DNA of 59,892 nt. It comes from Elusimicrobiota bacterium. GTDB lineage: Bacteria > Elusimicrobiota > Elusimicrobia > UBA1565 > UBA9628. Location of the stretch: the NCBI GenBank assembly GCA_027452025.1, contig DAIDHI010000047.1, positions 1 to 59,892 on the forward strand. The letters are read 5' to 3'. Position numbers and translations under genes: made by a program. The notes under the pieces were generated by a model. That model was not told the origin of the DNA. It saw only the letters and a program-made list of their open reading frames with translations, and did not search any database. This document shows, one piece after another, positions 1 to 8,454 of the stretch. Numbering within the stretch: position 1 is the first letter of the stretch; each line of letters opens with the position of its first letter.

Positions 1-1074
1 GCCGCCGCGCCGGCCAAAGCGTCGGCCGCCGCCCAAGCGCAAGGGGCGGTCCCGTCGCCCGAGCGGGCGGCCCCCGCTCTCGGCGCCGCTTTCGACGGCT
101 CCGCCCCGGCGGGCTCCTCCGCGGCTCAAGACGGCTTGGCCGAGGACGCCGAGGCGCTGTTTGTCCGGGCGCATCCGCGGTCGCAAGCGCCCGAGCTGGG
201 GAGGATGATCGCCCAGGACTTCGCCTCCTTCGCCAAGGGCCTCGTCATCCAGAACGTCTTCTCGCAGACCCGCCCGGGCGAGCGCGACTACGACCACATC
301 GTCCCGCGCTTCGTGCCCGGGCGAGCCGCGTTCATCCAGGCCGCCTCCGAGATCCTCGATTTCGCCGATCGCGCGCCCCAGGACCCCGCCGCGCGCAAAT
401 TCGTGGACCTGCTCGCCAAAAGCGCCGCCGACGAGACGTTCATGGATTATTTCGCCGTGCGCGATCGCGGACAGCGGCTGCCCGCCAACCCGCTCGGCAA
501 GGGAGAATATTGGGACCTCGCCGCCGGACCCAACGGCGCGCACCTGATGATGGCTCCCCGCGACCCGGCGACGGCCTACAAGTTCATCGATTACTCCCCG
601 TTCGTGATCTCTTACTTGTCGGCCATGAAGGCGCACCTGGCCCGCGCCGGCCAGCCGGTCGGCAATGTCGAGATCGTCCGCGCCGACGTTAATAAGCTCG
701 CGCGTCCCCCGACGCCCTTGTCGGTCATCCGTGCCAAGAACGTCTGGACGTACGTGCCCGGCGTGGCGCCGCGTCTGGAGGCGATGGCGCAGTGGCTGGC
801 GCCCGGCGGCGCCCTCATCCTGCAGACCGACGGCGGCAACGTCGCGCAGGGCTACGGTCTCGTCGAGCAGCTCGGGCCCATGATCGACAGGCTCATCGCC
901 TCCGGCTGGTCGCTGCGCTTCAGGCCGGACGATCAGGACGGCGCCTTCGATACGCTGACGTTGCGCAAGCCCGCGGGAGGGCCGGCCGATCCGGCCTCCA
1001 TCGCCCAGTGGCGGGCGTACAAGACCTACCTGCGCGAGGCAAACGGGCGCGTCCGCAGCCGCTTCGGGCGCTAG
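1..1074 (+). CDS. SAM-methyltransferase-like protein, 5' end outside the window
   Basis: The frame is open from base 1, so the true start lies upstream. A TTG at 136 is available but would cut into the sequence. The first ~45 visible residues are low-complexity Ala/Pro/Ser, ending in a segment containing AFDGSAPAGSS. The rest has a Rossmann methyltransferase pattern: a hydrophobic strand near YSPFVISYLSAM, an acidic strand end in VEIVRADVN, then IRAKNVWTYVPG and the typical late strand-turn LAPGGALILQTDGG. The classical glycine-rich motif I is not obvious (KGEYWDLAAGPNG is the nearest), so activity is uncertain. The Ala/Pro leader resembles that of the exported Lon at 26928. Substrate unknown. 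Confidence 0.55.
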   Translation, partial: AAAPAKASAAAQAQGAVPSPERAAPALGAAFDGSAPAGSSAAQDGLAEDAEALFVRAHPRSQAPELGRMIAQDFASFAKGLVIQNVFSQTRPGERDYDHIVPRFVPGRAAFIQAASEILDFADRAPQDPAARKFVDLLAKSAADETFMDYFAVRDRGQRLPANPLGKGEYWDLAAGPNGAHLMMAPRDPATAYKFIDYSPFVISYLSAMKAHLARAGQPVGNVEIVRADVNKLARPPTPLSVIRAKNVWTYVPGVAPRLEAMAQWLAPGGALILQTDGGNVAQGYGLVEQLGPMIDRLIASGWSLRFRPDDQDGAFDTLTLRKPAGGPADPASIAQWRAYKTYLREANGRVRSRFGR

Positions 1075-1174
1075 GCGGCTGGCGGACACGTTGCGACATT
1101 GCGACCCTCGATTGACGTATTTGTATCAAAAGTGTTAGGTTCTGTCTGACTCAATCTATTGCAAGGGGGCAGAC

Positions 1175-1765
1175 ATGGGCATCAATGGCTGGCAGTTCTT
1201 CTTCCGCTGGCTTCACGTCTTCGCCGGAATCATCTGGATCGGGCATCTCTACTTCTTCAACTTCGTCAACGTCCCCCTGCAGGCGTCCCTCGACGACGCC
1301 GCCAAGAAGGCGGCCAACCCCAAGCTCCTTCCGCGCGCGCTGTGGTGGTTCCGGTGGGGCGCGATGGTGACTTTCCTCAGCGGCATCGCTCTCTACGTCC
1401 TGATTTATATGTATACGGGCAGCGGCTTCGCCGCCCAGGGCCTGCGCCAGCCGAGCTGGTGGATCATGATGGGCATGACCTGCGGCGTCATCATGTGGTT
1501 CAACGTCTGGTTCATCATCTGGCCGATCAATAAGAGGATCCTGCGCGGGCAGATGCCGGCCGAGCTTCTCGCGGGCAAGCGCAAGACGGCGGGCTTGGCC
1601 TCGCGCGTCAACACCTATCTCTCGGGCCCGCTGCTCTTCGGCATGCTCGGCGCCAACCACGGCGTCGCGCAGGGGCCCAAGAACCTGGTCATCGCAATGG
1701 CCGTCGGCTTTGCCGCGATCTGGGTCGCCATCTTCCACTCGTACAAGGTCGGTCAGACCGCCTAA
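1175..1765 (+). CDS. PuuD-like (urate oxidase N-terminal type) membrane protein
   Basis: A 196-residue integral membrane protein resembling the N-terminal membrane domain of PuuD-type urate hydroxylases. The first helix carries RWLHVFAGIIWIGHLYFFNFVN, followed by hydrophobic segments around MVTFLSGIALYVLIYM, MMGMTCGVIMWFNVWFIIWP and LVIAMAVGFAAIWVAIF. His residues within or next to helices could bind haem. Full-length PuuD has a C-terminal cytochrome c domain; no CxxCH is present here. ATG at 1175 follows an AAGGGGG Shine-Dalgarno at 1163-1169. A weak promoter (TTGACG at 1112) lies upstream. The CDGSH gene follows after 10 bases. No purine-degradation genes are nearby, so urate as substrate is unproven. 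Confidence 0.7.
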   Translation: MGINGWQFFFRWLHVFAGIIWIGHLYFFNFVNVPLQASLDDAAKKAANPKLLPRALWWFRWGAMVTFLSGIALYVLIYMYTGSGFAAQGLRQPSWWIMMGMTCGVIMWFNVWFIIWPINKRILRGQMPAELLAGKRKTAGLASRVNTYLSGPLLFGMLGANHGVAQGPKNLVIAMAVGFAAIWVAIFHSYKVGQTA

Positions 1766-1775
1766 GGAGAGTTTC

Positions 1776-2021
1776 ATGTCCGAACCCAAGATCTGTCAGA
1801 AGGCGCCCTACGTCGTGGACGAGCAGCCGGGCCGCAAGGCCTGGTGCGCCTGCGGCCATTCGGCCAAGCAGCCCTACTGCGACGGCGCCCATGCCCGGGA
1901 AAACACCGGCATGGGGCCCATGATCGTGGAAGTGACCGAGGGCAAGAAGATCGCCTGGTGCGGCTGCAAGCACAGCAAGAACAAGCCGTACTGCGACGGC
2001 TCTCACCGCAGTCTGCCCTAA
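1776..2021 (+). CDS. double CDGSH iron-sulfur protein
   Basis: An 81-residue protein made of two CDGSH zinc-finger-like units: CACGHSAKQPYCDGAH and CGCKHSKNKPYCDGSH. Each supplies the three Cys and one His that bind a [2Fe-2S] cluster in the mitoNEET/CISD family. Two-motif forms fold as a pseudo-dimer and are usually soluble redox or cluster-transfer proteins. ATG at 1776 follows AAGGAGA at 1764-1770. It lies 10 bases after the PuuD-like gene, so the two are probably co-transcribed and may form a haem/Fe-S redox pair (inference). No signal peptide is seen. Confidence 0.85.
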   Translation: MSEPKICQKAPYVVDEQPGRKAWCACGHSAKQPYCDGAHARENTGMGPMIVEVTEGKKIAWCGCKHSKNKPYCDGSHRSLP

Positions 2022-2237
2022 GTCGTCTTCAGTTCCAGCGCCGCAAGCCATCGAGTTGGCCGAGCGCTTGGCGCAGGTCGACGCCAATGCCGGCTGCCCG
2101 GGCCATCGCGCGTTTCCCGACGACGAGGAGCGCGAAGCCGTCAGGGTCAGCGCCTTCGCTGTGACCGGGCCGCAAGACAAGGCCTGCGGCCGGACGAAAG
2201 AGTGCGCGGGGAGGGTCTCGGCGCGCTTTAAATGCCG

Positions 2238-2813
2238 CTAGGCTTCCTTTCGGATCAGCTTGAGGAACTCCTCGCGGGTGCGCTGATCCTTATGGAAGGC
2301 GCCGAGCATCGAGCTGGTCACGGTGGGCGACAGCAGGCTCTCCGCGCCTCTCATCTCCATGCACAGGTGCCGGGCCTCGACGACGACGGCCACGCCGACC
2401 GGGGAAAGCTTGCGCTGCAGCATCTCGGCGACCTGGTTGGTCATGCGCTCCTGGACCTGCAGGCGCCTGGCGAAGACGTCGACGAGCTTGGGGATCTTTG
2501 AGAGGCCGATGATCTTCTTGTCGGGGATATAGGCGACGTGGGCCTTGCCGAAGAACGGCAGGAGGTGGTGCTCGCACAGGGAATAAAACGTGATGTCCTT
2601 GACGAGCACCATCTCGTTGTAGGCCTCGGTAAAGAGGGCGTTGTTGATCATGGCGTCGACGTCGGCCTCGTAGCCGGACGTCAGCTCCCAAAGCGCCTTG
2701 GCCACGCGGTGAGGCGTCTTGAGCAGCCCTTCCCGCCGGGGGTCTTCTCCCAGCGCGGAAAGCAGGGCCTTGACGTGCGCTGCCATGGCGTCGATGTCTG
2801 GTTTTTTCTTCAT
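2238..2813 (-). CDS. folE: GTP cyclohydrolase I
   Basis: 191 residues, normal length. It converts GTP to 7,8-dihydroneopterin triphosphate, the entry step to folate and other pteridines. The zinc and active-site motif [18 protein letters not shown] and the second zinc cysteine in [10 protein letters not shown] are intact, as is the [10 protein letters not shown] segment. The start ATG (2811-2813) overlaps the stop of the aminopeptidase gene by four bases (ATGA), so translation is probably coupled. It is the last gene of the aqp-pepA-folE unit. Confidence 0.95.
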   Translation of the reverse strand: MKKKPDIDAMAAHVKALLSALGEDPRREGLLKTPHRVAKALWELTSGYEADVDAMINNALFTEAYNEMVLVKDITFYSLCEHHLLPFFGKAHVAYIPDKKIIGLSKIPKLVDVFARRLQVQERMTNQVAEMLQRKLSPVGVAVVVEARHLCMEMRGAESLLSPTVTSSMLGAFHKDQRTREEFLKLIRKEA

Positions 2814-4264
2814 AAAGCGGCGACGAGCTCCAGGAGGGTGCGCACCGGGGTCCCGGTGGCGCCTTGGGAGCCGTAAGGGCCGGCGTGGTCGCTCCACGCG
2901 GTGCCCGCGATGTCGAGGTGGGCCCAGGGCGTCCGGCCCACGAACTCCTGAAGGAACAGGCCGCCGATGATCGATCCGGCCTCTCCCCGCGGCTTGCCGA
3001 TGTTTTGAAGGTCTGCGATGGAGCTCTTGAGGTTCTCTCGATAGTCCGGGTAAAGGGGCAGCTCGCAGAGCGGCTCCTGGGACTTCTCGGAGGCGGAAAG
3101 GAGCCGGCGCAGGAGGGCGCGGTCGTTGCCCATGACGCCGCTGACTTTCGAGCCCAGGGCGGTGACGACGGCGCCGGTCAGCGTGGCCAGGTCGATGACG
3201 GCGTCGAGCTGCTGGCGGCAGGCGTAGACCAGCGCGTCGGCAAGGATCAGCCGCCCCTCGGCGTCGGTGTTGAGGACCTCGATGGTCTTGCCGTCGCCAG
3301 CGCGCACGACGTCGCCGGGTTTGAGGGCGTCGGGTCCCGGCAGGTTGTAGGTGAACGCGCAGAACCCGTGGATCTCGACGCGGGGCGCGAGCGCCGGCAG
3401 GGCCTTGAAGACCGCGAGAACGCAGGCCGCGCCCGCCATGTCCATCTTCATGGTCTCCATCGACGCGGGCGGCTTGAGGCTCAGCCCTCCGGAGTCGAAG
3501 GTGATGCCCTTCCCTACGAGCCCCAGCTTCCTCTTGGCCGGCGCCTTGGGCTTGTAGACGAGGTGGACGAACGTCGGCTCCGCGGCGCTGCCGCGGGCGA
3601 CGCCTAGAAACGCGCCCATGCCCAGCTCCTCGATGCGACCCTTGGTGAGGACCTTCACCGACACGCCGCCTTCGGCGAGGGTCGTGGAGAGCTCGGCCAG
3701 CGCCTGGGGCGTCTTGTCCGAGGGGCCGCGGTTGACCAGGTCGCGCGCGAAGGCCACCGAGCCGCTGAAGACGGACGCGCGCTCCACCGCGCTTTCCATC
3801 GAGCGTTTGAGCGCCGGCGTGTCGGCGCACAGGATCGCTTCCTCTAGCTTCGCCGTCTCGGCCTTCTTATAGTCCTGGAAACGATAGGAGGACAGCAGAA
3901 GCCCTTCGGCCGCCGGGCCGGGGAAGCCGGCCGCGAAGACCGCGAGCCTGGGCCAGCGGGCGCGGGCGTACGCGGCGGCGGCGGCGGCGGCGCGGCGCAG
4001 CGCGTCGGGCGAGAAGTCCTTCGCGGGCCCCAGCCCGCAGACGAGATAGCGGCGCGGCCGGCCGGCCTCCGTCAGGGTCACGGCGGCGCAATCCGCGCGC
4101 GTCCCTTTCCAGCCTTCGGCCTTGGCGGCCTCGAGCAGCTGCTTGCGGGCCGAGGCTGCGAGGTGGCGCGCGCCCAATATCCCCTTGTCCTCGTAGGCGA
4201 AGACGGCGCGAGGCGCGTCGGAGTCGGCGAGTTCGGCGGCGGAGGCGCAGGTCAGGTTGAGCAT
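2810..4264 (-). CDS. pepA: cytosol (leucyl) aminopeptidase, M17 family
   Basis: 484 residues. It removes N-terminal amino acids from peptides using two metal ions. The catalytic half contains [15 protein letters not shown] and the family signature [17 protein letters not shown], which supply the metal-binding Asp/Glu/Lys residues. The N-terminal ~150 residues form the variable M17 lead domain. It overlaps folE by ATGA and starts 12 bases after the aquaporin stop. In context it could hydrolyse peptides imported by the Dpp/OPT systems encoded at 11.5-21.2 kb. Confidence 0.93.
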   Translation of the reverse strand: MLNLTCASAAELADSDAPRAVFAYEDKGILGARHLAASARKQLLEAAKAEGWKGTRADCAAVTLTEAGRPRRYLVCGLGPAKDFSPDALRRAAAAAAAYARARWPRLAVFAAGFPGPAAEGLLLSSYRFQDYKKAETAKLEEAILCADTPALKRSMESAVERASVFSGSVAFARDLVNRGPSDKTPQALAELSTTLAEGGVSVKVLTKGRIEELGMGAFLGVARGSAAEPTFVHLVYKPKAPAKRKLGLVGKGITFDSGGLSLKPPASMETMKMDMAGAACVLAVFKALPALAPRVEIHGFCAFTYNLPGPDALKPGDVVRAGDGKTIEVLNTDAEGRLILADALVYACRQQLDAVIDLATLTGAVVTALGSKVSGVMGNDRALLRRLLSASEKSQEPLCELPLYPDYRENLKSSIADLQNIGKPRGEAGSIIGGLFLQEFVGRTPWAHLDIAGTAWSDHAGPYGSQGATGTPVRTLLELVAAL

Positions 4265-4276
4265 GAATCCTCTGAG

Positions 4277-4951
4277 TCAGCGGGGCTGCAAAGTCTCGTG
4301 CGACAAGGGACGGAAGGCCAAGCCGCCGGCGATGGCGCCCACGATCGGGCCGACCCAGTAGACGAACCAGTTCGACCAGGCGCGCGCGACCAGCGCGGGG
4401 CCGAAGGCGCGCGCCGGGTTGAGCGCAGCGCCGGTCAGGGGTCCGATCATGAGCACGCCCAGGACGACCACCGCGCCCTGGGAGAGGGCTAGTCCCGCGC
4501 GGCTGTCGCGGCAGGCCAAGCGGGCCAGCATCAGCCCGGCGACGGCGAGGGCCTCGAGCAGGGTGGCGGTCTGGAAATTCACGCCGGACAGTGCGCAGGC
4601 GCCCAGGGCGGGTCCCTCGGGGCGCGCCAGGGCGGGAAAGACATGGCCTAGCCACAGGCCGGCCAGGGTCGCTCCCGCCAGCTGCGAGAAGAGGTAGAAG
4701 ACGGTCTTCATCTTGTCGAATTGCAGGGTGAAGGCCGCCGAGAGCGTGACCGCCGGATTGAAGTGCGCCCCCGACGCCGGCTCGAGCGTCCAGGTGACCA
4801 CCGCGACGGCCAAGCCGTAGGCCAGCGCCAGGCCCACCAAACCGAGGCGGCCCCCGCTGACGGAATCGGCGCACACGGCGCCGGCCGCCGCCCAGACGAT
4901 CACGAACGTGCCGACCAGTTCCGCGCCGAAGGCGCGAAGATAGCCGCTCAT
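4277..4951 (-). CDS. aquaporin / MIP family channel
   Basis: 224 residues with the six-helix, two-half-helix MIP layout. Both NPA boxes are present: HFNPAVTLS (about residues 65-67) and LNPARAFGPAL. The Arg after the second NPA is the selectivity-filter Arg. The length and lack of long loops fit a water-selective aquaporin (AqpZ-like) better than a glycerol facilitator, but the filter cannot be assigned with confidence. A TATGAT -10 with an extended TGT lies at 4961-4966, only 9 bases before ATG, suggesting a nearly leaderless transcript that leads the aqp-pepA-folE operon. Confidence 0.9.
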   Translation of the reverse strand: MSGYLRAFGAELVGTFVIVWAAAGAVCADSVSGGRLGLVGLALAYGLAVAVVTWTLEPASGAHFNPAVTLSAAFTLQFDKMKTVFYLFSQLAGATLAGLWLGHVFPALARPEGPALGACALSGVNFQTATLLEALAVAGLMLARLACRDSRAGLALSQGAVVVLGVLMIGPLTGAALNPARAFGPALVARAWSNWFVYWVGPIVGAIAGGLAFRPLSHETLQPR

Positions 4952-4988
4952 GCTGAGGCTATCATAACAAAAACCGCGGCCGGCCCCA

Positions 4989-5576
4989 TCAGAAGTCGCC
5001 GGCGAGGCTTGCCCTGCTCTGCGGCGACAGGGCGCTCGAGTGCCGGTAGGCGGGATGGTCGATGTCGAGCCAAACGTCGCAGCGCTCGAAGCCCGCCCGC
5101 TGAGCGCTCGTCAAGCGAAAGCCGAGGTAATAGACCGCCGTCGCCTGGCCGGGCCTCTCGAAGCGCGGGTCGATCGGGCGCTTGTCGAAGGCGGGCACGC
5201 GTTCGGAGCCGAGGCGCAGGAAGACGCGCTTCTCGATGCCCCCAAGCCTCGCGAGCGCGGCGTGCCGCTGCCGGGAGTCGCTGATCTCGATGAAGAGCGT
5301 GGCCGAAAGCTCTCCGGGGCCCGGCATCAGCTCCGAATAGGTCTCGATTTCGTGCTGGATGGCCTCCGGTTCGCTCAGGTGCTCCACGCGCACCATCTCC
5401 TGTATCTGGTAGAGCGCCGTAGCCCTATTTTCGAAGACCAGGGAGACCCACGGTCCCACCTCCGCGCGCCGCCGGTTTTTGAGAGCGATGATGTCTCGCA
5501 CTATCCTCGGCCGTTGCTCGAGGTATTCGGGCAACGGCAGCAGGTCGGCGGGCTCAATCGTCCGCTTGGAATCCAT
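4989..5576 (-). CDS. DUF3501 family protein
   Basis: 195 residues matching the DUF3501 family, which is repeatedly found beside rubrerythrin and an HdrD/GlpC-like Fe-S protein. Recognisable segments are the N-terminal DLLPLPEYLEQRP, the basic LKNRRRAEVGPWVSLVFENR and QIQEMVRVEHL. No cofactor motif is visible; biochemical function is unknown. The start lies 23 bases inside the 3' end of the Fe-S gene (same strand, different frame), so expression is tightly coupled. Confidence 0.85.
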   Translation of the reverse strand: MDSKRTIEPADLLPLPEYLEQRPRIVRDIIALKNRRRAEVGPWVSLVFENRATALYQIQEMVRVEHLSEPEAIQHEIETYSELMPGPGELSATLFIEISDSRQRHAALARLGGIEKRVFLRLGSERVPAFDKRPIDPRFERPGQATAVYYLGFRLTSAQRAGFERCDVWLDIDHPAYRHSSALSPQSRASLAGDF

Positions 5577-6933
5577 AGGCGCGCGCGATGAGCTCGATGG
5601 GGTGGCGCGGGCGAAGTCCGGTGCCTTGGGCGATCTGCACGCCGGAGAGCGGACAGTCGGTGGCGACCGCCTTGGGGGCGGCGGCTTCGATCTCCTCGAA
5701 AAGCTTCCGGGCGGTCTTGAGCGAAAGCTCGAAGTACTCGTCCTTCATGGACCACGTGCCGTCGTGGGCCGAGCAGCGGTCGATGAGGGCCACTTTCGAT
5801 TTGGGCAAAAGCTCCAGCAGTTCCTTAGACTTGAAGCCGATGTTCTGCGCCTTGAGGTGGCAGGCCGGCTGGTAGGCGATCGTGCCGTCGAACTCGGCGA
5901 ACTCGGTGCTCAGCCGGCCTTCGCGCTTGAGCTGCACCAGAAATTCGCAGATGTCCCGGGTCCGACCGCCGACGAGCCGCGCCTCGTCGCTGCGCAAAAG
6001 CGCGGGATACTCCTCTTTGAGCATGTAGGAGCAGGTCGGCCCGAGCGCCAGGATCGGCAGGCCCTCGCGGGCATAGGGCAGCAGGCTTTCGAGGTTTCGC
6101 CGAGCCGCCTCCTTGGCGGCGTCGATGTCCCCCCCGTCGAGATGCGGCATGCCGCAGCAGGCCTGCGGCGGGCAGAGGACCTCGAAGCCGTTCTTCTCGA
6201 GGACGGCGACGGCGGCGCGGCCCGTGCCCGGCTCGTTGTAGTTGACGGAGCAGGTGTAGAAGAGCACGACGCGCGGACGCCCGCCGGCGCTCAAGGGGCG
6301 AGGGGTCCACCACTGCCGGAAGGTGCGCGGCGCGAAAGGCGGCAGGTCGCGGCCCGGATGTACTCCGAGGCCGAGGCGGAGCAGGCGGCGAAAGAGACTG
6401 TTGCGATTGAGCCGGTTGACCAGCGGCGCCGCCGCGCAGGAGAGCCTGCCGACGAGATCGACCCGAGCGAAGAGCTTGTCGCGCCATTGCCCGCGGCCGG
6501 CCTTGACCTCGACGGCCTTGAAGCGCTGCATCAGCCGGGGAAAGTCGAGCTGGTAGCGGTGCGGCGGGTGATAAGGGCAATGGTTGTAGCAGAGCTTGCA
6601 CTGGTAGCATTCGTCGACGACCCTGCGCCGGTCGGCGTCGCTCAAGGCTTCAACGGGATCCTTGGTCGAGGCCAAGGAAGGGTCGGCTTGCGCGGCGTGG
6701 CCCGAGTCGGAATAGACGCCGGCGACGGCTTCCTTGACCGGGTGCGTCTCGTTGAGCTGATCGTCGAGCTCATCGATGCGCTTGAAGAGGTTCCCGAAGG
6801 ACGGGCAGAGGTTCCAGCAGCGCCGGCAGCCATGGCAGATCTCGAGGACGCGCTGCGTCTCGCTGCGCAGCGCGCCCTCGTCCCAGTAGCCCGGGTCGGC
6901 GTGGTGAGGATTGAGCGGCGCCGGTTGCGCCAC
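5554..6933 (-). CDS. HdrD/GlpC-like iron-sulfur oxidoreductase
   Basis: About 459 residues from the GTG at 6931-6933, chosen because it follows the rubrerythrin stop; longer reading would run into that gene. Two [4Fe-4S] ferredoxin motifs are seen: CHGCRRCWNLCPS and CYQCKLCYNHCPY. Two Cys-rich CCG-type segments follow: CPPQACCGMPHLDGG and PACHLKAQNIG with a later RCSAHDGTW. This is the layout of heterodisulfide-reductase subunit D, DsrK and GlpC. It probably passes electrons to or from the neighbouring rubrerythrin, in line with the conserved rubrerythrin / HdrD-like / DUF3501 set. The physiological donor is not identifiable here. Confidence 0.85.
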   Translation of the reverse strand: MAQPAPLNPHHADPGYWDEGALRSETQRVLEICHGCRRCWNLCPSFGNLFKRIDELDDQLNETHPVKEAVAGVYSDSGHAAQADPSLASTKDPVEALSDADRRRVVDECYQCKLCYNHCPYHPPHRYQLDFPRLMQRFKAVEVKAGRGQWRDKLFARVDLVGRLSCAAAPLVNRLNRNSLFRRLLRLGLGVHPGRDLPPFAPRTFRQWWTPRPLSAGGRPRVVLFYTCSVNYNEPGTGRAAVAVLEKNGFEVLCPPQACCGMPHLDGGDIDAAKEAARRNLESLLPYAREGLPILALGPTCSYMLKEEYPALLRSDEARLVGGRTRDICEFLVQLKREGRLSTEFAEFDGTIAYQPACHLKAQNIGFKSKELLELLPKSKVALIDRCSAHDGTWSMKDEYFELSLKTARKLFEEIEAAAPKAVATDCPLSGVQIAQGTGLRPRHPIELIARAYGFQADD

Positions 6934-6941
6934 GACGGCGG

Positions 6942-7367
<426 letters not shown>

Positions 7368-7396
7368 GATGATCCCTCCTCGGACGTCGAGGGACA

Positions 7397-8401
7397 TTAT
7401 GCCAAAGTCCGCGCGCCGGCCGTCAAGTCGGCGCTTTCGCCGGCGCCGTCCGCGCCGGCCTGTGCCTCCAAGTACGCGGCCAGGGATTCTTTCTCGAAGG
7501 TCACGCCGAGCGCGCGCTTGATCTTGTCGTTGGAGGCCACGACGGGATAGGCGAGGTAGCTGACGGCCCGCTCGGTGAGCCCCGACTTCGGCCAGAGCCT
7601 CCGGGCTAGGAAAAGCCAGAGCCAGAGCGCGGGATAAGGCAGGGCCAGGCGGGGCTTTCCGAGCGCCCGGCAGAGCTCCTCGAGCGTCGCGCAGTCGTCC
7701 GGCGCGACGTTGAAGGCCCCGCTCAGGTCGGCCGCCTCCATCGCCTTGACGAGCACGTTGAGAAGATCGGATTCGGAGACGAATTGGAGGGCCCCCCGCC
7801 GAAACAGCACGGAGTAGACTCGCGAGCCGCCTAGCAGCGCCGCCAGCGGCCCTTCGGCGCGCCGGGAGCCGCGGGCGATGGCGCACAGGCGCAGGATCGC
7901 CACGCCGAGGCTGCGGCGCACCTGCGGCATGGACTTGCCGATCTCCTCTTCCATCACCCTCTCGTGCACGCCGGAGCGCAGCGTGGAGGCGCGCAACGGC
8001 TGGTCTTCCTTGATGCGGTCCGGGTTGCCGCGACGAGCGCCATAAGCCCAGGTCGAGCCCGCCACGATCAGCCGGCGCGCGGCGGAGCTTTTGTTGGCGG
8101 CGTCGAGGACGGTCAGGGTCCCGCTGACGTTGATCTCCCTGGCCCGGACTTCGTCTCTCGGCTCGCCGGTCACGAACGCGAGGTGGAAGACCGTGTCGAT
8201 CGCTTCTTCCTCCAGGATGCTGCGCAGCAGGAACTCGTCGCGGATGTCGGCCTGGTAATGGACGAACTTCGGGCCGGCGGCCGGCGGCGCGGCGATGTCC
8301 ACGCCCGCGATGCGCTCGACTAGAGGATGAGCTTCCAGAGCGCGCGTCAGCAGCCGGCCGAGGTAGCCCGAGGAGCCCGTAATCAGGATGCGTTTGGGCA
8401 T
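7397..8401 (-). CDS. NAD-dependent epimerase/dehydratase (extended SDR), atypical active site
   Basis: 334 residues with an extended-SDR N-terminus: KRILITGSSGYLGRLL (GxxGxxG dinucleotide-binding loop), an Asp-ended second strand (GVDIAAPP), and IRDEFLLRSIL. The region that should hold YxxxK reads SGVHERVMEEE, so Tyr appears to be His and Lys to be Met. Catalysis may be altered or lost; it could be a binding or regulatory SDR. A TAGAAT hexamer at 8408-8413 lies 6 bases before ATG, suggesting a leaderless mRNA separate from the upstream CCA-adding gene. Substrate unknown. Confidence 0.75.
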   Translation of the reverse strand: MPKRILITGSSGYLGRLLTRALEAHPLVERIAGVDIAAPPAAGPKFVHYQADIRDEFLLRSILEEEAIDTVFHLAFVTGEPRDEVRAREINVSGTLTVLDAANKSSAARRLIVAGSTWAYGARRGNPDRIKEDQPLRASTLRSGVHERVMEEEIGKSMPQVRRSLGVAILRLCAIARGSRRAEGPLAALLGGSRVYSVLFRRGALQFVSESDLLNVLVKAMEAADLSGAFNVAPDDCATLEELCRALGKPRLALPYPALWLWLFLARRLWPKSGLTERAVSYLAYPVVASNDKIKRALGVTFEKESLAAYLEAQAGADGAGESADLTAGARTLA

Positions 8402-8454
8402 CGGCGGATTCTACCTAATCCAAGAGATAGGGAAAAGCCCGATGGCTCCCGGCG

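Noticed and set aside
1112..1152. TTGACG...TATCAA as an FNR-like box, and TCTGTCTGACTC as a relative of the 43110 palindrome, before the PuuD-like gene.
   Set aside because: The half-sites are eight, not four, bases apart. The shared GTCTGAC is only 7 bases and the local inverted repeat is poor, so both are likely chance.
2022..2241. A ~60-codon open frame (TTG at 2056) in the gap between the CDGSH gene and folE, with Cys-rich C-terminus.
   Set aside because: No Shine-Dalgarno, non-ATG start, no recognisable family, and convergent 3' ends on both sides. It could be a decayed gene but I see no support; I find nothing else in this gap.
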